Made by a program: the position numbers and the translations under genes | In this document: in pieces, positions 47,301 to 56,114 of the stretch | Position numbering within the stretch: position 1 is the first letter of the stretch | How the letters are laid out: each line of letters begins with the position of its first letter | Source: Paracyclopina nana | Taxonomy: Eukaryota; Arthropoda; Copepoda; Cyclopoida; Cyclopettidae | Reading direction: 5' to 3' | Assembly: GCA_019096065.1 (NCBI GenBank) | Contig: JAGUCH010000001.1 | Coordinates: 7,936,001 to 8,000,000, forward strand | DNA length: 64,000 bases | Notes under the pieces: generated by a model | Database searches by the model: none | The model's input: only the letters and a program-made list of their open reading frames with translations | Told to the model about the DNA's origin: nothing

Positions 47301-50300
47301 AGAACAAGCAGCTGACAAGAGCTGACGACAGCCTGACGGTGAAGCCTAGGTTGCCACTTTTAAAAAGGGCCAAAATGAGAACGGGCCTACACATCTAGCA
47401 CGAGAAGAGAGAGAGAGAGACGACAACAATCGCAAATCGTTTATCAGTAAAGAGGAAGAAAGTTATGTATGTATACTAGTAAGAAGAATGCCCATCATCA
47501 AACGCTAACTTTTCAGACGTTTTTTTGTTTAAGCATTTTTTAGTACCTAGCAAGGGCATGGCATCTGACACTTGAGGCAGGGACTCAGTCACAATATTAT
47601 GGAAAACTGTGAGTGAGAGCAGAATAGTAACGCCTGAAAAAGAATTAGACCTAATAGTTTTGTGTTTTGTGGTAGCTGGATGAAATATGAAAACTGTGCA
47701 CAGAAGAGAGCCCAGCAGCTAATAGACGAGAATTGCTTCTCGAAATGATAATATTATGGTAGTAGGGTCGCCTATTTGCAGTAGTATTCAGCAAACTAGG
47801 AAAAAATTGCATACAACAAGTGATGCTCTGACATGCTCGTAGAGTAGTATATATAGCAAAGATGTGAGTTGTAGTAGCATAAAAGAAGCAAAGGAACTTT
47901 TTTGCGCGTTTGAATTTGTTGCTCTGTTGTTTTTCACACTCAGAAGATGCATATGAAAAAAAAAATGCAGCGAAGTTCATGACTCTCGAGAGTGAGTGAG
48001 TAGTGAGTTGTTGCATAGCAGCTCTTGGCAAACTCCTATTACCTATCAGAGGTACGGCATCAGATGTTGTGGGCATAATTGCAGAAACAAGGTTCATGAA
48101 AACAGTAAGTGACAGAAGAACCGTAACATCTGCAAAAGGCAAGATTAAACTAAAAACTACTTGTAGCCGGCTAGATGAAAATTCGGTTGATACAGGGTGG
48201 TGTCCCAGCTCGAAAAATTGGCCTGAATCAGGGGGCTTGTTGAGCGACAGCTGTGAAGAGCTAGAGCTAGGTCGTCTTCCTTAGGCTGGGATGGTTGTAT
48301 TGGTGGGTTTCGAGAGGGAGGGAGGGGGAACGATATAAGCCCGGTTCCAACAAGCAAAATCAGCATAGTCAAGAGACGTAACTTGACTTTTTAGCATAGT
48401 CATGTCACAGCTAGCTCGCGCGCTCAGCTCGACCTGACTTAACTGGTTTACCGTACTGCACTATGCTGATATCCCGTGTTGGAACCGGGCCATAAAGAAT
48501 AGCTCTATTTAAATGATGGCCTTGTCATATTTTCTAGAGCACCATAATGCTAGAATTATCTATTAAATATATATTGTGACTGCTGCTGTACACGATTTAC
48601 TCTATGCTGATCCAACGTTTACAAAGTGGATGATGATGGTGTGGAATACAGTATGTAGACTGATCTTAAGTTAAAAGTAACAGGAATCAACTATGCAGAA
48701 CTTCAATAGCTACTGAATTAATAATGCCCTACTAATGAGAAAAGCAATTGATGATGTTAAAGAGCAATAAAGGGGTTTGAGTTAGTTAAAGATGCCAGAG
48801 ATGGAAAAAAGTTATAGCATTATTTTACAAGATGACACTGAACCTTTGTGGGTATGAGAAAGCTGGCAAAGAATCCAAAGTAAATGGAAAAGGTAAACCA
48901 AAATGGGAAAAGTTGTTGTTGAACAAAAGTTGACATGGCACTTCGAACTGCTAGCTGGAATGATTATGACACCAATACGTAATTTACAAATCTTTCAAGA
49001 TCAAGACTTCTACAGCAGCATCAGCAGCCATTGATTCGCAAGTGTAGTTATATGCAGTAGAAACACCATTGATCATTGCAAGGAAATGTAGTAGATGCAT
49101 TGCAATAATATGTAGCAGCAGAAGAAGATTGTTTCCACAACATGAATTAACAGGTTCATCTCAAAATCACAGAGTGCTTCGCAAGGACAAGAGCAATAGC
49201 TATCAGCAAGGCCAACAATGAGATATTTTCTAATTAAGAATGATGCTGCTGCTCTTGTCCGCTGTCAGCCTGCGAGGTATATAGATAGTATAGCAATAGA
49301 TCAAATCTACATGATGTATATAAGAATATTTCGTCTACTCTTGACATCTCACATACTTATCAAAGGAACAGCATCTGATGTGTTGGGCATGGATTCTGAG
49401 ACTGTGTTTAGGAAAACAGTCAAAGACAGAAGTATTGTAACATCTGCAACAAAGACAAAGCTTCCCTAAATGCTTCTTTGACCCATAGCACATCCCCTCC
49501 TTAAAAATATTACAGCTTCTCCTATTCTTCATTCTACTTCAGGCTCATTTAGCATTGTTATTTGGCATTGATTAATGGCACATTATCACTTTTTGCCCCC
49601 AACTCAGCACCACAAACTAGCTCTAAATTTGGTGGCTCAAATGGCTTAATTTTCTTGTGACGTGAAGAAAAAATGAATTAAAGCAGCTCTTGGCACTGGT
49701 TGGCAGCAAAAACTTCACTTACCCAACGTCAACTTTTCTCCTGAATCAGGTGGCAGTGTGAATCCCAATAGAGCCATGGATGAAATCAGCACGCATGGGA
49801 CAATCAAGTTGAAAAAGTAATATAAAGTCCGTCTTCGTATGTGAATTGTGAAAGTGATATCCACGTAGGGCTCGGGGCAGCAATCGTAGAAAACTTCATG
49901 CCGTTCACCAGGGACACCTATATGATTACGAGGGATCAAGGTAACACTTTATCAAAAGATGCTAGAATAATATTCGTGCTAACTTTTTTAAAAATTGCTT
50001 TGCCCGACGCAATGCAAGGCAATGACTTATTGTAATTAGGAAAGTTGGTTGCCCTTCTTTGGAACGAACAAGGAAAGCAGCACAAAAATGGCCACTTACC
50101 AAAGTAATTAAAATGATGAAAAAATATTGCAGTTCCAAAGCAGGGCGAAAGAAAGCCGCTCCATAAGTGCACATGGAATCAGACTAATGCTCAAAGTGAA
50201 AGCGTGCAAAATAGTAATAAGCTACTAGTGTGGCATATGCGTTGTTTACCTATCAAGTCCCATTCTCCATTCGGGATAAAACTACTAATGTCACCGCCTT

Positions 50301-53300
50301 TAGTTTCATCCTTTAGGGCAAGGTCCAGCTGTAATAACGTCAGGAATTAACAACAATACACTTGGTACTGCTGCCATGAAAAGATCTCGGCAAAAGGCTG
50401 CAACAACTTCGATATTGGTGCTTGAAGTGACCGAAAGAAATGCTTGCCTAGGGTTACGAATCTAGGTTGTATTTGTGATATGAGAAAGACGAGAATGCTT
50501 CATATTTAAAAAGAAAACAAGCCCAAAAATTCCGCATGTCTGCTAAAGCTTCGAGTGGATGAGATAATTTTGCCTCATCTCATCCGCTCTCGAGTTCCAA
50601 ATGTTGCTGTGCAAATATTGGCTTCAAAATTGAGCCTCATTAAATGAGTTGATAGTTGAATGCAAATAGAATATGATGATGGAGTTTGTACTGGGGATTA
50701 ACATGAACGAGTTTTATGGTTTGTCGATCAATCAATAGACCAATTGAAGTCCAAAAAACTGCAGACAATTTTAAATACATATGATATATGTCTAGTTGGA
50801 CACAACAACATATTTGGACTTCAATGCGTTAAAGGGTTGTCTGTCGTTTTTTAGCAAGTTAAATCTTGATTTAGGCCATCGTTTATGTATATCTGTGGCT
50901 GATGGACACATCAAAGAAGACATTGGCAGTTTACTGCAGCTCATAATTTTTACAAGTTTATGTTGGTTAGTCGGACATGACGGACACTTTATTGCAGTCG
51001 TCAGCAAATAAATTCACATTGTTAGTAGTATGAGACAAAATTTAGGTAATTTCACCAACACTGAATGGTAGCTCAAGCACAAAACCAAAAGACCAAAAAC
51101 GCATTGAGGAGTCTGGAGAAATTACTCCTTTTCGACAGGACGTCCTACGCAATTTATAATATAGTGGTGAGCTATCGCTATGCACAAGTGAAAGGTGTAT
51201 TGCACATGGTTTTCTGTAATTGGCCGACATTCAGTGCAGATGAACATCCCTAAGGTAAATATGTATACGGACACCTAAAGGAAGGTAAAAATCTGGCGAA
51301 AACATTGTAGCTTTCCTCTCAAATGGAAATGGCGTGGAAGTCAACTATTTGCTGTCCCTGAAGGCTACAATTGTCGGTTTGCGGAAATAAGCAAGGAGAA
51401 AAAACTGAGCTGGAATTGAACACTTAGTAAGTCATTATTTAGAAAGTACGCACAGTCACTCTTGCTTTAACACATTTGCTTATTTTTTTCCAACTTTATG
51501 AGTTTTTTTCCTTGCTCGAAACCAACAAGTACCTCCAAGCTAGAGTAAGTTTTTTGTGCCATACGTACTAGAAGAATATGTTTTGTTTAGTCCTTAGCTA
51601 CGAGAGAGAATCCGTAGTGGAGGTAGTTAGTACATAGTAATGTTAACTAGCCTACAGACGAAGACGGCTCTTTCTGAGCTAATTACTGGTTTTGCGCCAG
51701 TTTTTTAAGAAGCTCATTAAATGCTGACATTTATGTGGTTAGTTCATGTGCATGGTCTACAAATTACTCCAAGTGAAAAAATTTCAGCATGCAACACAAC
51801 TCATGAGTATTAATTATTGGTCAGACATTTTAGTAGCAGCATGCAAAGTACTATGTGCTAAAGTAATTTAGGTAGCAAATATTCAGTTTTGGCCAACAGG
51901 GCGATCATGCAATAGATTTTTGTATAAAATGAATCTTACAGTGTTGAAGTTCCTCCTCGTGAATTTCAAACGCCTGCTCCATTCAAATACTGTATTTTCG
52001 TTACCTTTTTGATTGCCTTTGTGTAGTACACGAACTAAGCACCTTGCTACTTTGCAATTCCCCTGAGGGCACTTGAAATTTCTCAGGACTGAGAAGAGAG
52101 CTCTTTCTCTCCTAAGTTGATGTTTCAAGTGCAATCAGGCAACGGAATTTTCATTGGTAGCTCTAGATTGAATTGAATCATGCTCAACTGTTTGCATGGT
52201 ATACCGATTGATAACAAAAGTTTTTGTGAAAAGTTGCAGCCTTTACATGTTTACAGGTTCTTTCTCTACTTGGATGCCAATACCTTCCAACCACTATAAG
52301 TCCAGCTGCCAAATTTTAGGTCACATTTTTGGTCATCAAACGGAAACCATGTAATGTCAATCTTGCATGTGCTTTTAAAGATGCCTGGTGGTACGTACAG
52401 GCAATTTCCAGTGTGAGACACTACCACGTTAGTTTGAAAGGTTCCATCAAACTTCTCGTCGGCACTGCAGCGTAAAATTCAGGCATGTTGATCAAAAAGT
52501 TAAAAAGCCTTCTACTCATGTGGGCAAAGGTTTCTGAACGATAAGGGTTCTATTTGAGGGAGATTCTGAGAGCCTATGCTATGGCTATAGCACTTTCGAA
52601 AAATATTCCTCAGAGAGCTTTAGGAGACAATATGACACTATATTAGCTTATGAGCGTTGCATTTTACCTGTTGTACATAAGCAGATCCGGAGTCCACAAT
52701 CTTGATGGATGAATTCTCACACTTTCGACCCCTCCGAACTCCGAAGCATTCCAATGGAGGCTGGAGTCATTCCAATTCTGCGATGTTCAGTTCAAAAGGT
52801 AAAGTTATGAATTTTGTGATTTAAAATTCAGATAGAAGACGGTCGACAGAGTCATGGAGGACTGGACACACAGAAGATACAAAAAATACATAGACAATTC
52901 ATGAGCAGTTTCAACCAGAAGGCAGTGAATTTAGACTTTTAAGAAGTAGAGGCGATATCAAGGTTAAAACAACTCACCAGGTTAAGCCACAGACAACTTA
53001 TCAAAAGCTGGTTCTTCTCATCCTATAAAGGAGTAAAAGAAATGAAGACGGATAGAGAACAGAAGCCCACGTAATGTTGTCGGTGGTTGTTGGTTTTGGA
53101 CACAAAATTAGTAGCCTTAAGAATGTACAACAAAAGGTGAATAGTCTTTGAACAATGTAGTGACAACTTCTGTCTTTTCCAAATTGCCAGGCAGTAACTG
53201 GAGTCTTGACAAAACTACTTGTTAGTTGGTGGATGCCAGTCTGAAGATTGATCCAATTTCCTAGATGTAGCCAGATAAGTAAATAGGCTTTTGTTGCTTT

Positions 53301-56114
53301 CTTTCCTTTCTTCTATAAAGCTAATTGATAACCTACAATTCAATAGGGCGATCTCATATTGGGCTTTTGGTTAGCTAAAACCTGATTTAGTTAACAAAAA
53401 ACTGGTTCTTACTCAACCGTTATGTAGTGGTTACCTACCTAAAGCAGGTTTGCGGTTAACTAAAATCAGGTTTTTGTGACCAAAAGGCCAACATGAGAAG
53501 GCCTTATATAACGCAAGTATTTGATAAGAGCAATCCGAATGGTGACAGCTCCTCATAAAGTATCTCAATTTAACAAGAAAGTTTAAGGTGGATCCCACAA
53601 CATAGCCAGCTAAGCTTAAGCAAAAGCAAGGTAACTTTGATTGCATATTTCTCTGCAACCTCTCAGCTGATTCGAACCAAAATTGGAGGAATTCATAAGA
53701 GCTCCATAATAATTGTAGTTGTAAAATTTGGTGCAAATCCGAGGCTGCTAAGTGGCACTCAATTTCCTTTTGCTTAGCCCAGCTGTGCTTTGCTTAAAAC
53801 CAATCTTTGGATTGTGACCTCGGATTTGGACTGAATTATGTACGAAGATTTATGAGGCTACTCGGATGAATCCTGCTAATTTTGGTTCCAATCAGTTGAG
53901 AAGTTGCTGAGAAATGTGCAATCAAAGTTACTTTGCTTTTGCTTAAGCTTAGCTGCCTAATGTTGTGGGATCCTCCTTGAGCTATTAGACCGATTTCATA
54001 TAATCGAAGCCAAGCTAAGGCAAGCTAAGCAAGCTAAGCAAGAGGCAAACAAAGAAAAAACCTGACCACCATTAATTCTTCAGAAGGACACTCTTCTACT
54101 TTTTATTATTGTTGTTTAGCGATAAAGAGACTGACGCAACACACACTTCTTGGCATCATTGATTGATCATGCAATACATTTCAGCTTTCGAATTGCCAAC
54201 ATATTTAAAGAAATGGACAAGAATGAAAATAAAGGACGAACGAGAGATTATTTTGAATGATGACGAAACGTTGTTTTACATAATTACAGCGTGGTAGAAG
54301 AATATAACAGCCACATGGTGGCTCAAAAAGCGCATGAAAAATTCCGCCAAATCGCCAAATTCTCATTTTACCTGCAATTTTCAGCATCTTGGTCATGTAA
54401 ATAGCTCATATTTGTGTGAATTGATAGAAAAAGGCCATAAAACCAAATTTTGCAAGAAACAGTTTCCATGAAAACGGTTTAACAGCCAATTTGGCCTACT
54501 TTAAGGATGCCATAACTTTTGTTTGATATGGAATGACATTTAGCTATCATGACAAAGAAAAATTATTCATCAAAATTGGCTTCGGAATATTGCGGAATTG
54601 GGAGGTCTGAAAAGCAATTTTTACTTTACGACCCTACGAAATTTGACGATTTAGCGAGGTTGTTACCCGTGCGCGTCAAGAAGGGATTTTGTACCACTGT
54701 AAGCCATCATCAAGAATCAAATTAAAGGACATTTTCCCTCAGGAAAACACAAGTCGATGTGGTTGTTTTATGCTGTTTTCTCTACAAAACATTCAAATAT
54801 GAAACACTGACGAGGCATGAAGTTGTTCAAGGTCTTTCATGTATAACAAGAGTGGTATACTTTTCATTTAGTATATTTAACTATGCGAAGACTTCATATG
54901 TATAGGAGAAAAAAGAGTTATGGCAACATATGTCAGCTGCTATCTCGGTTGAAGTGCTCATTAGTGATTTTACCAGGCAACTTACAAGATTTAACCAACA
55001 ATTCGAGGTGAGAATTTGATTTTTTTCATCCTAGAAAATGCCTCAGTGTCAGTAAATTCTTCAAAAGCGCATCAAATGTAATTTGCATAAACAGAGCAGG
55101 GACATAAAGATGCAAAGATGATAATGAACCAAACTTTAGGATAAAAATATTGATATAGTTTCTAATAAAGTCTAAATTTATAGTTTCAATCAATGGAGTC
55201 AAAATCAACAGCCAAATTACATAAGGGCTCCTTTCAAGCGGTCCCAGGGACTTGTTGAAAGAGCTTGCTTTTTATCTATGACTCAGCTTTACTGACATTA
55301 GGTTTATTTTGATGCTGATCAAGCCTCTTCAAACCAACTGTGGCACAAACTTAAATTGTACTTAGCATATTTACCACGTCAATAATTTGTTGTAGTGTGA
55401 CTCCGAAAGTCAGCAGAAGAGGCTCCTTTTCGTCTTCTACGGGCCTTTCTAGAACGTCGTAATCGCTCATCAGATGTCTGAGGAGTTTTTTCTCGTATTT
55501 GCCACATATTGTTTCTGAAAATGAAGTTAGTTCTCCGCTCAACTTTCGTTGTTGTTGTTGTTGTTACGTAATTTATTTACGTTATTGTTGTGGCGCGCTT
55601 TTTGCTTACGTCAGAACAATGAGCCTTAATTATTAAGGTCGAATTTCGGGAAATTTACGTCGATTGTTTTAAGAGAAAATGAAAGAAACATTTTCTTTTG
55701 AAAATCAAGAATGCCATTGTTTATTTGGTCACATAAGATGTAGCAAAAAGAATCGTGGTCCACGAAATTACCGGGATCAAATGAAACCGTCACAACCTTG
55801 ACTTACTTTCGATCCCATAATTTTTTATTTTGGTTGCTAAAACTCAAGTCGTTCCCGAAGGTTAGCTCAACGTTCTTTTCCAGTAAATTGAGTATTTTAC
55901 GACCTCTTTTAGTGACATTCCTTGAACTAGGACGAAGTGATCTAATCGATTTCCTCGTTCTCATTTTTGTCGAGTTTAGCACAAATCGCCATCGCAAAGA
56001 GAAGGAAAAGAAGGGTCGCCAGCAAATGCTTGATGACTTACCCTGGGAGAAAAGCAAGAGAACGACACTGGCCAAGAATAGTGCTTTGTTTCCCTTGGAC
56101 TCCATTCCGATCAT
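44333..56114 (-). CDS. nAChRalpha6: nicotinic acetylcholine receptor alpha subunit (alpha6/alpha7-like)
   Basis: Ligand-gated cation channel subunit of 523 residues. Exons in transcript order: 56114-56042, 55514-55375, one of 55030-54986 or 53022-52978, 52777-52668, 52464-52284, 50328-50250, 49917-49723, one of 49443-49357, 48129-48043 or 47633-47547, 46571-46462, 46129-45957, 44711-44333. All junctions are GT-AG and phases agree. Signal peptide about 1-24 ([14 protein letters not shown]). The Cys-loop is C156-C170 ([15 protein letters not shown]). Loop B is GSWTY (175-179). The adjacent CC pair at 222-223 ([11 protein letters not shown]) marks an alpha subunit. M1 is about 241-264, M2 follows GEKLTL, M3 about 306-328, M4 about 492-514, and the end is APHIIVE. 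The M3-M4 loop carries [14 protein letters not shown], as in insect alpha6. The paired exon choices match the insect alpha6 plan, hence the symbol; orthology is inferred. The ORF starts at the first ATG; a second Met is at residue 4. Confidence 0.92.
44712..45956 (-). other. nicotinic receptor last intron
   Basis: Phase-2 intron (donor CG|GTATGTG, acceptor CTTGAAG). A GA dinucleotide run on the + strand at about 44717-44739 forms the polypyrimidine tract next to the acceptor. A family D element (44893-45177) lies within. No further exon is recognised. Confidence 0.7.
44893..45177. mobile_element. family D foldback element with TA target duplication
   Basis: 285 bases bounded by CCCAACCAGAAATT and its inverse AATTTCTGGTTGGG, with TA directly outside both ends. 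That is the duplication made by Tc1/mariner-type transposases. Inner segments also fold back: GAGTTTATGTCGTTATGTAA pairs with TTACATAATGACTAAAACTC. It is non-coding and is the only copy seen here. Confidence 0.75.
46130..47546 (-). other. nicotinic receptor introns around the M3 exon
   Basis: Introns 46130-46461 and 46572-47546 flank the 110-base M3 exon ([15 protein letters not shown] onward). A GA run at about 47407-47422 is the only simple repeat. Several 80-120-codon open frames near 46.7-47.3 kb show no family match and no usable splice context. Confidence 0.6.
47547..47633 (-). CDS. nAChRalpha6: mutually exclusive M2 exon, third in transcript order
   Basis: 87 bases between TTTTTCAG and donor CTAG|GTACTA, phase 1 in and out. 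It encodes [18 protein letters not shown] then [10 protein letters not shown]. Junctions give Gly at 4' and Gly before M3, the combination usual for alpha7-type subunits. Position 15' is His and 20' is Glu. PQVSDA matches the form recalled for insect alpha6 exon 8a. Confidence 0.88.
48043..48129 (-). CDS. nAChRalpha6: mutually exclusive M2 exon, second in transcript order
   Basis: 87 bases between CTTTTGCAG and donor ATAG|GTAATA, phase 1 in and out. It encodes [18 protein letters not shown] then [10 protein letters not shown]. Exon junctions give Asp at 4' and Gly before M3. Position 20' is Ala, so the outer ring loses the Glu found in the other two versions. The open frame runs on past the donor but into intron sequence with no family match. 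Confidence 0.88.
48338..48491. mobile_element. family A foldback element (MITE), copy 2
   Basis: 154 bases bounded by AGCCCGGTTCCAACAAG and CGTGTTGGAACCGGGCC, with ATA on both sides as a candidate 3-base target duplication. It lies in the intron between the first and second M2 exons of the nicotinic receptor gene and closely matches the copy at 20008-20157. Confidence 0.85.
49357..49443 (-). CDS. nAChRalpha6: mutually exclusive M2 exon, first in transcript order
   Basis: 87 bases between TTGTTGCAG and donor ATAA|GTATGT, entering and leaving in phase 1. It encodes [18 protein letters not shown] then [10 protein letters not shown]. The junction with exon 7 creates Asp at M2 position 4' (GAT), and the junction with the M3 exon creates Ser (AGC) where the other two versions give Gly. 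Position 20' is Glu (…VSES…, 19' Ser). It is the closest version to the M1 exon, 279 bases away. Confidence 0.85.
50329..52283 (-). other. nicotinic receptor intron 5
   Basis: Intron of 1.95 kb between the Cys-loop exon and the exon encoding [18 protein letters not shown] hairpin of about 17-base arms lies at 50549-50594 (left arm CGAGTGGATGAGAT, right arm ATCTCATCCGCTCTCG). Short inverted GAAGTCCAAA/TTTGGACTTC copies lie near 50745 and 50813. No gene is seen. Confidence 0.6.
52978..53022 (-). CDS. nAChRalpha6: mutually exclusive exon 3, downstream version
   Basis: 45 bases between TTTATAG acceptor and donor CTG|GTGAGT, phase 0 at both ends, encoding [15 protein letters not shown]. It replaces the upstream version at residues 72-86, differing at ILTSNC against LLISCL. 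It lies 2 kb downstream of the other version and 200 bases before exon 4. Its donor is stronger than that of the upstream version, which may bias the choice. Confidence 0.88.
53345..53504. mobile_element. family B foldback element, 160 bases
   Basis: Ends AGGGCGATCTCATATTGGGC and CCAACATGAGAAGGCCT are inverted repeats with several mismatches. This copy is more diverged than the one at 38138-38298 but shares the interior order (AAACCTGATTT, GTAGTGGTTACCTACC, AAATCAGGTTTT). It lies in a nicotinic receptor intron. Confidence 0.75.
53585..53978. mobile_element. family C foldback element with arms over 100 bases
   Basis: About 394 bases. The left arm runs from AAGGTGGATCCCACAACA through GCTTAAGCAAAAGCAAGG to GATTCGAACCAAAATTGG. 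The right arm is its inverse with scattered mismatches, ending TGTTGTGGGATCCTCCTT. The pairing arms exceed 100 bases each and the middle is about 150 bases with no open frame. No clear target duplication is seen. Confidence 0.75.
54986..55030 (-). CDS. nAChRalpha6: mutually exclusive exon 3, upstream version
   Basis: 45 bases between CTAG acceptor and donor CTT|GTAAG, phase 0 at both ends, encoding [15 protein letters not shown]. It fills residues 72-86 of the receptor, the strand leading to the loop D Trp in the next exon. The other version (52978-53022) has identical length and phase, so only one can be used to give a normal receptor; including both would duplicate the strand. The Asn-Cys pair resembles the form recalled for insect alpha6 exon 3b. 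Confidence 0.88.
55515..56041 (-). other. nicotinic receptor intron 1
   Basis: Separates the signal-peptide exon (donor CAGG|GTAAGT) from the exon beginning [11 protein letters not shown] (acceptor ATTTTCAG). A GTT simple repeat lies at about 55548-55566. Open frames crossing this intron are read-through of the first exon. Confidence 0.7.

Larger units (their letters stand above)
53023..54985 (-). other. intron between the two alternative exon 3 versions
   Basis: 1.96 kb separating the two exclusive exons. It holds two transposon-like elements (family B at 53345-53504, family C at 53585-53978) and a short AAGCTAAGC tandem run at about 54006-54043. I could not pick out a docking/selector pair for exclusive splicing by eye. 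Confidence 0.65.

Noticed and set aside
47651..48042. Open frame continuing after the second M2 exon ([11 protein letters not shown] onward)
   Set aside because: It is read-through of the donor ATAG|GTAATA into intron sequence; M3 would be missing, and no family match follows.
48338..48491. Possibility that the family A element is a control element for M2 exon choice
   Set aside because: A near-identical copy lies in an unrelated gap at 20 kb, so it is better explained as a mobile element; no complementary pairing with the M2 exons was seen.
52895..52925. A third candidate for nicotinic exon 3, reading FWLKL on the minus strand
   Set aside because: The WLKL match has no donor after it and the upstream residues do not fit DEKNQ. 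The true exon lies about 80 bases away at 52978-53022 with clean splice sites.
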